Below, piece after piece: positions 1 through 7,592 of a stretch of DNA of 7,592 nt; positions within the stretch are counted from its first letter, which is position 1, and every line of letters starts with the position of its first letter. Source of the stretch: Erysipelothrix sp. (lineage in GTDB: Bacteria > Bacillota_I > Bacilli_A > Erysipelotrichales > Erysipelotrichaceae); assembly GCA_012520695.1 (NCBI GenBank), contig JAAYNU010000053.1, positions 1 through 7,592 of the forward strand, in the 5' to 3' direction. The position numbers and the translations under genes were made by a program. The notes beneath the pieces are model-generated. The model worked only from the letters and a program-made list of their open reading frames with translations. It was not told the origin of the DNA and made no database searches.

Positions 1-6
1 GTTGTC

Positions 7-417
7 ATGAAAAAATATTATATTAAGGAAATGATGTTTGGGTTTTCGACTTATTTTATTATATCAATACTGATGGAGATCATGAATCTTAGCGTTACTC
101 CATTTTGGAATGATATTATTAAAATTTGTTTATCGATTATGTTTATTTTTATTTTTGTTAATTTAAGAGATAAAAAGAAGCTTAATGAAGCGTATGAACA
201 AGCACAGATCGAGGCAGATGAGCGTTTCATCTTGGTTCGAAACAATGCAGGATTCTATACTTATGTTACTGTATTATTCGGTATTGGTTTGATCGTTGCA
301 TTTAGAAATGTGTTTTATCTGAATGATACAGTATACGTAACACTATTAAGTGTTGTGGTAGTTAGTGCTCTTGCGTATATACCGTTCTTCCTATACTTTG
401 GTAATAAAGCATCATGA
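7..417 (+). CDS. Small four-helix membrane protein, partner of adjacent XRE regulator
   Basis: This 136-residue protein has no function I can name. It shows four hydrophobic segments, at about residues 10-29, 37-53, 83-99 and 107-131. Between the second and third lies a charged stretch (about 54-80) rich in Lys, Glu and Asp that contains the motif DERFILVRNNAG. A DER...RNxAG motif between membrane pairs recalls small uncharacterised Bacillota membrane families (DUF2178/DUF3796-like); that assignment is from memory and uncertain. Its stop overlaps the start of the HTH gene by 4 nt (ATGA), so the two are surely co-translated, and a role in sensing for, or being controlled by, that regulator is inferred. 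The start is not secure: only 6 nt precede this ATG, no ribosome binding site is visible, and the frame is open to the window edge. An internal ATG at 31 is a less likely alternative. Confidence 0.8.
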   Translation: MKKYYIKEMMFGFSTYFIISILMEIMNLSVTPFWNDIIKICLSIMFIFIFVNLRDKKKLNEAYEQAQIEADERFILVRNNAGFYTYVTVLFGIGLIVAFRNVFYLNDTVYVTLLSVVVVSALAYIPFFLYFGNKAS

Positions 418-623
418 AGAACCATCTAGAAGCACTGAGGCTTAAGAACGGTCTTAATCAAGAGGCATTTGCGAAAGAGATGAAGGTATCTCGCCAGACA
501 ATCAGTTCAATTGAGAATGGTCGATACAATCCTTCGATTGAGTTAGCGTTTAAGATTTCGCGATACTTTAATTTATATATTGAAGAAGTATTTATTTATG
601 AAGAAGAAAGTAAAAGGGATTGA
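414..623 (+). CDS. Short XRE/Cro-type HTH transcriptional regulator (YgzD-like)
   Basis: This 69-residue protein is almost entirely a helix-turn-helix domain. The helices run about residues 2-11, 16-23, 27-36 and 42-52, with QEAFAKEMKVSRQTISSIEN as the HTH core and SRQTISSIENGRYNPSIELA as the hallmark of the short YgzD/YozG-like XRE group. It ends in an acidic tail with no ligand-binding or protease domain. It should bind DNA as a dimer and act as a local repressor or activator; its target is not visible here. Its ATG overlaps the stop of the preceding membrane gene and has no good Shine-Dalgarno of its own, which points to translational coupling. Its TGA stop lies inside the stem of the following terminator. 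The pairing of a tiny XRE protein with a small membrane protein is common in Bacillota. Confidence 0.93.
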   Translation: MKNHLEALRLKNGLNQEAFAKEMKVSRQTISSIENGRYNPSIELAFKISRYFNLYIEEVFIYEEESKRD

Positions 624-644
624 TCCGTTAAGATCAATCCCTTT
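613..644. terminator. Bidirectional hairpin terminator between the HTH gene and degV
   Basis: The arms at 613-625 and 632-644 pair perfectly over 13 bp around a 6-nt loop. The left arm begins AAAGGG and the right arm ends CCCTTT. Read on the minus strand, the stem is followed by a T-rich run (CCCTTTTACTTTC), so it should end degV transcripts well; that hairpin starts 7 nt after the degV stop. Read on the plus strand, the following bases are less T-rich, but the A/T-ended stem should still stop the membrane-HTH unit. The HTH stop codon (621-623) lies within the left arm. Confidence 0.85.
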
Positions 645-651
645 GTTATGA

Positions 652-1506
652 TTAAATTTTGGGGCACCATTGAACTGCGATACAGCCCAGTCCACCGTGT
701 GTTGCGACTGCTGCTGGTAAGTTAACAAAGAAGTGTTTGAACTCTCCTAAGGAATCAAACAAGAATTCTTTGAATTCTAGCAAGGTATCCATACCTTCAC
801 TCTCAAGTAAATAGATATCGTGTGTTTCAGGTGCGACTAAGTGTTTCTTGAAGTCAGAGACAATTGTTTCGAATATCTTCTTATTTGAACGTGCGATTGC
901 GAGTTTTTCTATTGCTTCAGCTTTATTTTCTAATGCGAGGAGTACTCGTACCTTTAGAAGTGAAGCTACTGTTGCGCTTGCTCGTGAGACACGACCACTT
1001 TTAATAACTTGTGTTAATGTCTTAGGATAGAGATAAGATATTTGGTTATCGAAGATATTGTTGAGTGCAGCGGTAATCTCTTCAATTGATTTACCGTCTT
1101 CATTCATCTTACGAATAGCACGAACGCCTTGTTGTACAGGGCCCGTGATTGAGTAAGTATTAATGAGTGTAATATTTTCTTGTCCAACTTCATTAACTGC
1201 GTGGGCAAAGCTACCGTAAGCACCTGAAAGTGCTGTACCGATACTAAGTATGAAGATGTGGTCAAAGTTTTGTGCTTTAAGATCTTGTAGTATTTCGATC
1301 GTTGCACCAATACTTGGTTGTGATGTCGTTACATCTTCATTGTTTCGAAGCATGTTATTGAGCTCGACATTCGTAATATCAACCCCATCAATATATGAGA
1401 CATTATTATTAGTAATAATAAGTGGCGCGATGTGTACATCGAGTTCATTTACTTGTTCAGTTGTTAGCGAAACAGATGAATCGCATAATATTGCTATTTT
1501 TTTCAT
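652..1506 (-). CDS. DegV family fatty-acid-binding protein
   Basis: This 284-residue protein has the usual DegV length and fold markers: the N-terminal MKKIAILCDSSVSL strand and loop, TTSQPS at residues 60-65, LSGAYGS at 93-99, the IKSGRVSRA segment at 168-176 and a C-terminal ATHGGLG near 268-274. DegV proteins bind a long-chain fatty acid between their two domains, with Ser/Thr of the TSQPS and SG loops holding the carboxylate. Several act as FakB subunits that present fatty acid to the kinase FakA for phosphorylation. No fakA lies in this window, so FakB activity here is inference. The start is supported by a GAGGG ribosome binding site and by a SigA-type promoter just upstream. The gene is monocistronic, converges on the HTH gene and diverges from the heat-shock operon. 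The C-terminal end (GCIAVQWCPKI) is somewhat unusual in having two cysteines. Confidence 0.93.
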   Translation of the reverse strand: MKKIAILCDSSVSLTTEQVNELDVHIAPLIITNNNVSYIDGVDITNVELNNMLRNNEDVTTSQPSIGATIEILQDLKAQNFDHIFILSIGTALSGAYGSFAHAVNEVGQENITLINTYSITGPVQQGVRAIRKMNEDGKSIEEITAALNNIFDNQISYLYPKTLTQVIKSGRVSRASATVASLLKVRVLLALENKAEAIEKLAIARSNKKIFETIVSDFKKHLVAPETHDIYLLESEGMDTLLEFKEFLFDSLGEFKHFFVNLPAAVATHGGLGCIAVQWCPKI

Positions 1507-1529
1507 AGTAACCCTCGTTTTCTATCTTG

Positions 1530-1558
1530 AGTATATAATTATTAATGTGTCAAGTCAA
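1530..1558 (-). promoter_or_regulatory. SigA-type promoter of degV
   Basis: On the minus strand, TTGACT (1553-1558) and TATACT (1530-1535) are separated by exactly 17 bp. Transcription would start near 1523, giving a leader of about 17 nt that carries the GAGGG ribosome binding site of degV. A second overlapping TTGACA (1548-1553) has no suitable -10 at normal spacing. Confidence 0.75.
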
Positions 1559-1560
1559 AG

Positions 1561-1683
1561 CATTAGTGGTTAATGATAGGCGATTGTATGTACTTTATAA
1601 TAAGGAAGTGAGTAATTGATAGCAATAAGTGTCTCATCCATGAATATCTCATACCATTGACATTGTATACATTAGTGATTAAT
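1561..1683. repeat. Pair of near-identical 14-bp direct repeats (CATTAGTGRTTAAT)
   Basis: Copies at 1561-1574 and 1670-1683 match at 13 of 14 bases and lie 109 bp apart in the same direction. Each core reads ATTAGTGRTTAAT and is partly palindromic, with outer ATTA/TAAT arms around a 5-bp centre. The first copy lies directly upstream of the degV -35 box, a typical operator position. Binding by a regulator is inference; AT-rich DNA can give such repeats by chance. Confidence 0.4.
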
Positions 1684-1711
1684 CTCATTTATCGGTTTCC
1701 ATTAAATTACT

Positions 1712-1749
1712 GTGCTATTTGGTGGGTAAGTATGGTACAATAATAGCAC
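1712..1749 (+). promoter_or_regulatory. Inverted repeat enclosing an extended -10 promoter element
   Basis: GTGCTATT (1712-1719) and AATAGCAC (1742-1749) are a perfect 8-bp inverted repeat with a 22-nt interior. The interior contains most of TGGTACAAT (1733-1741), a good extended -10 (TG-N-TACAAT), without a recognisable -35. RNA from it would start near 1748 and meet the terminator hairpin at once. The arms share GTGCTA and TAGCAC with the CIRCE half-sites but face outward rather than inward. Either a regulatory hairpin in RNA or protein-binding half-sites in DNA would fit. Confidence 0.4.
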
Positions 1750-1751
1750 TG

Positions 1752-1775
1752 GAAGCCTTTAACGGGCTTCTTTTT
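1752..1775 (+). terminator. Rho-independent terminator upstream of the hrcA promoter
   Basis: GAAGCC (1752-1757) pairs with GGCTTC (1765-1770) around a 7-nt loop and is followed by TTTTT (1771-1775). It ends only 5 nt before the CIRCE element. It would insulate the heat-shock operon from plus-strand transcription arising upstream. There is no plus-strand coding sequence nearby for it to serve. Confidence 0.75.
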
Positions 1776-1780
1776 CTATT

Positions 1781-1807
1781 TTAGCACTCAACTGTTGACA
1801 GTGCTAA
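1781..1807. promoter_or_regulatory. CIRCE operator of the hrcA-grpE-dnaK-dnaJ operon
   Basis: TTAGCACTC (1781-1789), a 9-bp spacer and CAGTGCTAA (1799-1807) match the CIRCE consensus TTAGCACTC-N9-GAGTGCTAA at 17 of 18 arm positions; the first base of the right arm is C instead of G. It is the binding site of HrcA, encoded immediately downstream, so the repressor controls its own operon. It covers the -35 box, so bound HrcA should exclude RNA polymerase. Confidence 0.96.
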
Positions 1808-1823
1808 GAAATTGGTGTAATAT
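1795..1823 (+). promoter_or_regulatory. SigA-type promoter of the heat-shock operon
   Basis: A perfect TTGACA (1795-1800) and TAATAT (1818-1823) are 17 bp apart. The -35 lies within the CIRCE spacer and right arm. Transcription would start near 1830, leaving a leader of about 40 nt before hrcA. This is a strong vegetative promoter held down by HrcA, the classic class I heat-shock arrangement. Confidence 0.92.
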
Positions 1824-1853
1824 ATTGTTAGGCACACTAATAAGGTGCTTTTG

Positions 1854-1862
1854 AAAGGTGGG
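1854..1862 (+). promoter_or_regulatory. Ribosome binding site that sets the hrcA start
   Basis: AAAGGTGGG ends 6 nt before the ATG at 1869. It lies inside the reading frame that would run from an upstream GTG at 1845, and so argues for the later start. Confidence 0.8.
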
Positions 1863-1868
1863 ACGATT

Positions 1869-2883
1869 ATGCTGACACCGCGAAAAATTGAAATATTTAC
1901 CGCGATTGTTCAAGAATTTATTAATACAGCAGAACCAGTTGGTTCGAAGACATTAATAGATAAATATAACTTAAGGTATTCGTCTGCAACCATTCGCAAC
2001 GAAATGCAGGATCTGGAACGTGTGGGTCTTTTAGAAAAGACGCATACTTCGAGTGGACGGATTCCGTCTTCAGAAGGCTACCGATTCTATGTAGAACATA
2101 TTATGGAATCAGAAGACAATACGAGTGTTGAACTTGCCTTGTCGAGTATCTTCTCAGATCGTAGATTGAGCATTGACGATGCAATTCGTCAAAGTTCAGA
2201 AATCTTAGCCCATATGACAAATCTAACATCGGTTGTATTAGGACCGAGTGGGATGAAGGAAACGCTCAGGCGTGTTCAATTGATTCCTTTAAATGATATG
2301 TCGGCGATGGCTGTATTTGTTACTGATTCAGGTCATGCGGAACATCGAATCTTTGATTTTGATGAAAAAGTGGATCTGAACGACATTGAAAAATGTACTA
2401 CGATTTTGAATGACCGTTTGGTCGGTACACCTCTATCTGAGGTTGTCGATAAAATGGAGAGTCTTCGCCCGATTCTTTCGGCGCGATTGGTTCAATACGA
2501 AGTGCTGTTTGAAGCCTTCGTAGGAGTCTTTGTTAAGTTTGCACAAGATGAAGTTTACTTCACAGGGCAAAGCAACATGCTCCATCAGCCTGAATTTGCT
2601 AATGTGGACAAGATGAGACAGTTAATGTCGATGCTTGAAGACAGTCAAATGTGGCAAGAGTTATCACAGGGTCACGAACACGTTCAGCTCAAACGCTCAG
2701 AAGTGAGTGAGTTGCACTGGATCGATGACATGGCGGTGATTTCTTCATCGTTTAATACTTCAGATGATGAAGCACATAAATTAATGGTCGTGGGACCGAG
2801 TCGAATGGACTACAGTCGCATCGTATCGTTGGTTGAATATGTTTCAGGTTTAATTCAGGAAGTATATGGAAAGGTAGGCGAAG

Positions 2884-2891
<8 letters not shown>
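1869..2891 (+). CDS. hrcA: Heat-inducible transcription repressor HrcA
   Basis: HrcA binds CIRCE as a dimer and represses class I heat-shock genes; its folding depends on GroEL in well-studied species. The 340-residue protein has the normal family length. Residues 1-75 form the winged helix domain, with EPVGSKTLIDKY, RYSSATIRNEM and the wing segment HTSSGRIPSSEGYRFYV all characteristic. A GAF-like middle domain and dimerisation parts follow, with VVGPSRMDY at 307-314 near the C-terminus as the usual family signature. The start at MLTPRK matches the family and has a ribosome binding site. The gene is first in the operon, so the repressor is made from the promoter it controls through CIRCE at 1781-1807. 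It overlaps grpE by 8 nt, indicating translational coupling. A CIRCE before clpB extends its likely regulon; no groESL is present here. Confidence 0.97.
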
Positions 2892-5219
<2,328 letters not shown>

Positions 5220-5248
5220 TAATCACAAGTGCGCGTTGGAGGTAGAAC

Positions 5249-6343
5249 ATGGCAAAACGAGATTTTTATGAAGTACTAGGCATCAGTAAAGGTGCTACGG
5301 AACAAGAGATTAAGAAAGCATATCGATCTCTAGCTAAAAAGTATCACCCGGATGTTAATAAAGAACCCGATGCTGAAGCAAAATTTAAAGAAGTACAAGA
5401 AGCCTATGATGTTTTAGGTGATGGTACAAAACGAAGTAATTATGATCAATACGGCCATGCAGCATTTGATCAAAATGGTGGATTTGGCGGAGGTGCTGGA
5501 GGATTCCAGGACTTCGGCGATATCTTCGGTTCATTCTTTGGTGGGGGCGGCCAACAACGCCGCAACCCGAATGCACCGCAACGAGGACAAGACCGCTATA
5601 TGAGCATGCGCGTCGATTTTATGGACTCAGTCTTTGGAGTGGAACGCACAGTTAACTTAAACGTTGATGAAGAATGTACTCGATGCCACGGATCTGGAGC
5701 ACACAGTAAAGACGACGTGAAAACATGTGGTCGATGCCATGGTTCCGGTGAAGTTACATCACAACAAAGAACACCGTTTGGAACATTCCAATCACAAAGT
5801 ATTTGTCCAGACTGTAACGGTAAAGGTAAGACTATTTCTAAGAAATGTGAAGTCTGCCACGGTGCAGGATATAACTCAAAAAAAGTTAATGTCGACATCA
5901 AAATTCCAGCAGGAATCGTTTCTGGTCAACAACTTCGCGTAGGCGGAAAAGGCGAACGCGGTGTTAATGGAGGACCTCACGGAGATCTCTTCATTGAAAT
6001 TGTTGTATCAAGCCACAAATTCTTTATCAGACAAGGTAATGATATCAACATTACAATTCCAATTTCCGCAATCGATGCGACACTAGGAACAAAAGTTGAT
6101 GTACCAACCGTGTATGGTGATGTATCCCTGACTATTCCAGCAGGAACACAACCCAATACAAAGTTCAGATTAAAAGAAAAAGGGATTGAAGATTTAAGAT
6201 CGGGACGCAAAGGCGATCAATTCGTAGAAGTCAAAATTGATATTCCAACGAAAATCTCAAAAGTAGACCGAGAACTATATGAGAAATTAAAAGAGAAAAA
6301 AGGTGACAGTGTCTTTGACCGCTTCAAAAAAGCGTTCAAGTGA
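5249..6343 (+). CDS. dnaJ: Co-chaperone DnaJ (Hsp40, class A)
   Basis: DnaJ captures unfolded substrate, hands it to DnaK and stimulates DnaK ATPase. The 364-residue protein is a complete class A Hsp40. Its J domain spans about 4-68 with the essential HPD at 33-35. A Gly/Phe-rich linker runs about 73-101. Four CxxCxGxG zinc motifs are intact at 143-150, 160-167, 186-193 and 200-207, and two C-terminal beta domains with the dimerisation end follow. It is slightly shorter than typical proteins of about 375 residues but nothing is missing. GGAGG at 5238-5242 lies 6 nt before the ATG. It follows dnaK by 29 nt with no terminator between, so it shares the HrcA-controlled transcript. Confidence 0.98.
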   Translation: MAKRDFYEVLGISKGATEQEIKKAYRSLAKKYHPDVNKEPDAEAKFKEVQEAYDVLGDGTKRSNYDQYGHAAFDQNGGFGGGAGGFQDFGDIFGSFFGGGGQQRRNPNAPQRGQDRYMSMRVDFMDSVFGVERTVNLNVDEECTRCHGSGAHSKDDVKTCGRCHGSGEVTSQQRTPFGTFQSQSICPDCNGKGKTISKKCEVCHGAGYNSKKVNVDIKIPAGIVSGQQLRVGGKGERGVNGGPHGDLFIEIVVSSHKFFIRQGNDINITIPISAIDATLGTKVDVPTVYGDVSLTIPAGTQPNTKFRLKEKGIEDLRSGRKGDQFVEVKIDIPTKISKVDRELYEKLKEKKGDSVFDRFKKAFK

Positions 6344-6360
6344 CACCCAGTCGCTTTTCT
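6328..6360 (+). terminator. Weak possible terminator after dnaJ
   Basis: AAAAGCG (6328-6334) can pair with CGCTTTT (6352-6358) across a 17-nt loop, followed by CTTTC. The dnaJ stop lies inside the loop. The stem is short and its left arm can instead pair with CGCTT at 6320-6324. It may end part of the operon transcript and let the rest read through into clpB. Confidence 0.3.
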
Positions 6361-6371
6361 TTCACTAGGCA

Positions 6372-6398
6372 TTAGCACTCACTAGATAAGAGTGCTAG
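6372..6398. promoter_or_regulatory. Second CIRCE operator, directly before clpB
   Basis: TTAGCACTC (6372-6380), a 9-bp spacer and GAGTGCTAG (6390-6398) match the CIRCE consensus at 17 of 18 arm positions; only the last base differs. It places clpB under HrcA. It ends exactly where the clpB Shine-Dalgarno begins. No convincing promoter is seen; the best candidate is TTCACT (6361-6366) with GATAAG (6385-6390) at 18 bp spacing, each matching consensus at 4 of 6. As RNA it would form a 9-bp hairpin at or near the 5' end of the clpB message. Confidence 0.95.
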
Positions 6399-6405
6399 AA
6401 GGAGG
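6399..6405 (+). promoter_or_regulatory. Strong Shine-Dalgarno of clpB abutting CIRCE
   Basis: AAGGAGG ends 6 nt before the ATG at 6412 and follows the last base of the CIRCE right arm without a gap. If CIRCE folds in the mRNA, the hairpin would sit against the ribosome binding site. Confidence 0.85.
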
Positions 6406-6411
6406 CAGAAT

Positions 6412-7592
6412 ATGAACATAGAAAACTATACAGAAAAAGCTCAACAAGTGATTATCGAGGCGATAAACTTTGCGACAAACATGAACCACGCAAACGTTAG
6501 CGCCCGACACATCCTCAAAGCACTCTTAAGTATTGAGGACACAGATTTTATTGAGAACAAGTTTTCTTTAATCGAAGAAAACGATCGAGAATTGGCACGA
6601 CTCCCTAAAGTCAGTGGTGCTCAAATGAGCATGGAAACCACAGCCCAAAAAGCATTACAAAACGCACAACAATGGGCAAGCAAAAATAAGGACACTTACC
6701 TCAGTGTCTACGCGCTTATCATTGGTGTATTTAAAGAATTGAAACTAGATCACAAAACAATTGAATCCCAAATCATGGAACAAAGAAAAGGCCGAACTGT
6801 CGATACTCCAACTGCAGAAAATACAATGGACGCACTCCTAAAATACGGACGAGACCTAGTACAAGATGTAAAAGATGGAAAGATCGACCCAATCATTGGT
6901 AGAGATGATGAAATCAGAAGAATCATTCAAATTCTCTCAAGAAAAACAAAAAATAACCCGGTTCTCATTGGAGACCCAGGAGTTGGTAAGACAGCCATCG
7001 TAGAAGGACTTGCATGGCGTATTATGAGAGGAGACGTCCCTTCATCCCTAAAAACAAAACAACTCATAGAACTCGACATGGGAGCCCTCATAGCAGGTGC
7101 TAAATACCGAGGCGAATTCGAAGAACGACTCAAAGCAGTACTGGATGAAGTACTCGCGGCAGAAGGAAACATCATTCTCTTTATTGATGAGATCCATAAC
7201 CTCGTTGGAGCAGGTAAAACAGAAGGCTCCATGGACGCTGCAAACTTACTCAAACCAATGCTTGCTCGAGGAGAACTCCATGCTATTGGAGCCACAACCT
7301 TCGAAGAGTACCGACAAAACATTGAGAAAGATGCTGCTCTTGAACGACGATTCCAACGAATCGATGTACTTGAACCCAGCGTTGAAGATACAATCTCAAT
7401 TCTAAGAGGACTTAAAGACAGATTCGAATCCCATCACGGAGTTAAAATCCTTGATGAAGCAATCATCGCGTCCGCTAAGCTATCCGATCGATACATATCC
7501 GGACGATTCTTGCCCGATAAAGCAATCGATTTAATTGATGAAGCCTGTGCTTCAATTCGAGTAGAAATGGAATCCATGCCAGAAGAACTCGA
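6412..7592 (+). CDS. clpB: Disaggregase ATPase ClpB (Hsp100), 5' part, cut by window end
   Basis: ClpB is a ring-forming AAA+ machine that threads aggregated proteins through its pore, with substrate passed from DnaK/DnaJ. The frame is open from the ATG to the window edge, giving 393 residues. The N-terminal Clp repeat domain covers about 1-135. The first AAA+ domain has GRDDEIRR (163-170), Walker A GDPGVGKT (187-194), pore loop [11 protein letters not shown] with Tyr232, Walker B IILFIDE (254-260), GATT (293-296) and the arginine-finger segment ALERRF (309-314). KAIDLIDEA near 370-378 marks the end of this domain, just before the coiled-coil middle domain. That [16 protein letters not shown] and [15 protein letters not shown] follow ClpB rather than ClpC/ClpA supports the name, though the diagnostic middle domain lies outside. 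Walker A is about 19 residues earlier than in E. coli ClpB, so the N-domain is short. It lies 68 nt after dnaJ with its own CIRCE. Confidence 0.95.
   Translation, partial: MNIENYTEKAQQVIIEAINFATNMNHANVSARHILKALLSIEDTDFIENKFSLIEENDRELARLPKVSGAQMSMETTAQKALQNAQQWASKNKDTYLSVYALIIGVFKELKLDHKTIESQIMEQRKGRTVDTPTAENTMDALLKYGRDLVQDVKDGKIDPIIGRDDEIRRIIQILSRKTKNNPVLIGDPGVGKTAIVEGLAWRIMRGDVPSSLKTKQLIELDMGALIAGAKYRGEFEERLKAVLDEVLAAEGNIILFIDEIHNLVGAGKTEGSMDAANLLKPMLARGELHAIGATTFEEYRQNIEKDAALERRFQRIDVLEPSVEDTISILRGLKDRFESHHGVKILDEAIIASAKLSDRYISGRFLPDKAIDLIDEACASIRVEMESMPEEL

Larger units (their letters stand above)
1608..1776 (+). ncRNA. Possible small RNA or leader transcript ending at an otherwise unassigned terminator
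   Basis: A perfect TATAAT lies at 1596-1601, which would start RNA near 1608, although no good -35 is seen 16-18 bp upstream. About 170 nt downstream come two hairpins in tandem (1712-1749 and 1752-1770) followed by a T run, a layout common at the 3' ends of small RNAs. No plus-strand gene lies between the degV start and this terminator, so something non-coding may be its client. I do not recognise any known RNA family in it. A single extended -10 at 1733-1741 is a competing start. Confidence 0.2.

Noticed and set aside
848..1030. Plus-strand open frames antisense to degV, including 1250-1573
   Set aside because: They are complementary to a well-conserved DegV protein and show no recognisable domain or ribosome binding site.
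1549..1560. TCAAGTCAAAG as a CtsR-type repeat near degV
   Set aside because: The repeat units are too short and too closely spaced for a CtsR heptad pair, and the bases are explained by the overlapping -35 boxes of degV.
1616..1660. A 14-codon TTG-started leader peptide with AAGGAAG upstream
   Set aside because: It is too short to judge, has no run of diagnostic residues, and the TATAAT at 1596-1601 would start the RNA inside its supposed ribosome binding site.
1657..1685. TTGACA at 1657-1662 as a plus-strand promoter
   Set aside because: No acceptable -10 lies 16-18 bp downstream; the best is TAATCT, with only 3 of 6 matches.
1845..1868. Upstream GTG start adding eight residues to HrcA
   Set aside because: The added codons lie over the AAAGGTGGG ribosome binding site, no ribosome binding site precedes the GTG, and HrcA proteins normally start at MLTPRK-like sequence.

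Overview
The window looks like chromosomal DNA of a low-GC Gram-positive bacterium (Bacillota). It is AT-rich, has strong AGGAGG-type ribosome binding sites, SigA-type promoters and CIRCE heat-shock operators. Its DnaK lacks the roughly 25-residue ATPase-domain insertion of Gram-negative DnaK. The order hrcA-grpE-dnaK-dnaJ-clpB, and clpB controlled by CIRCE, would fit the Erysipelotrichia or a relative. That placement is a guess from gene style, not from a database comparison. The standard code is in use, since TGA serves as a stop and Trp is TGG.

Region 1 (1-651): a small four-helix membrane protein overlaps by 4 nt with a short XRE-type DNA-binding protein. This two-gene unit ends in a perfect 13-bp hairpin that also lies just beyond the end of the convergent degV gene. 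Region 2 (652-1560): degV, a fatty-acid-binding protein gene on the minus strand, has its own good promoter.

Region 3 (1507-1868): this is the only long gene-free stretch. It holds the degV promoter, a near-perfect 14-bp direct repeat, a perfect TATAAT, and an 8-bp inverted repeat that encloses an extended -10. A rho-independent terminator with no visible upstream gene follows, and then the CIRCE operator and promoter of the heat-shock operon. This stretch is the least explained part of the window.

Region 4 (1869-6343): hrcA, grpE, dnaK and dnaJ are tightly packed and co-directional. HrcA represses the operon through CIRCE. DnaK is the Hsp70 chaperone, DnaJ delivers substrate and stimulates its ATPase, and GrpE exchanges its nucleotide. 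Region 5 (6344-7592): a second CIRCE lies immediately before the Shine-Dalgarno of clpB, whose first 393 codons are present before the window ends. ClpB works with DnaK/DnaJ/GrpE to pull apart protein aggregates, so the complete bacterial disaggregase and its repressor sit side by side.

Most of the window is a well-known locus. I did not find convincing evidence of an undescribed system. The best leads are the unexplained 1560-1780 stretch and the CIRCE placement at clpB.
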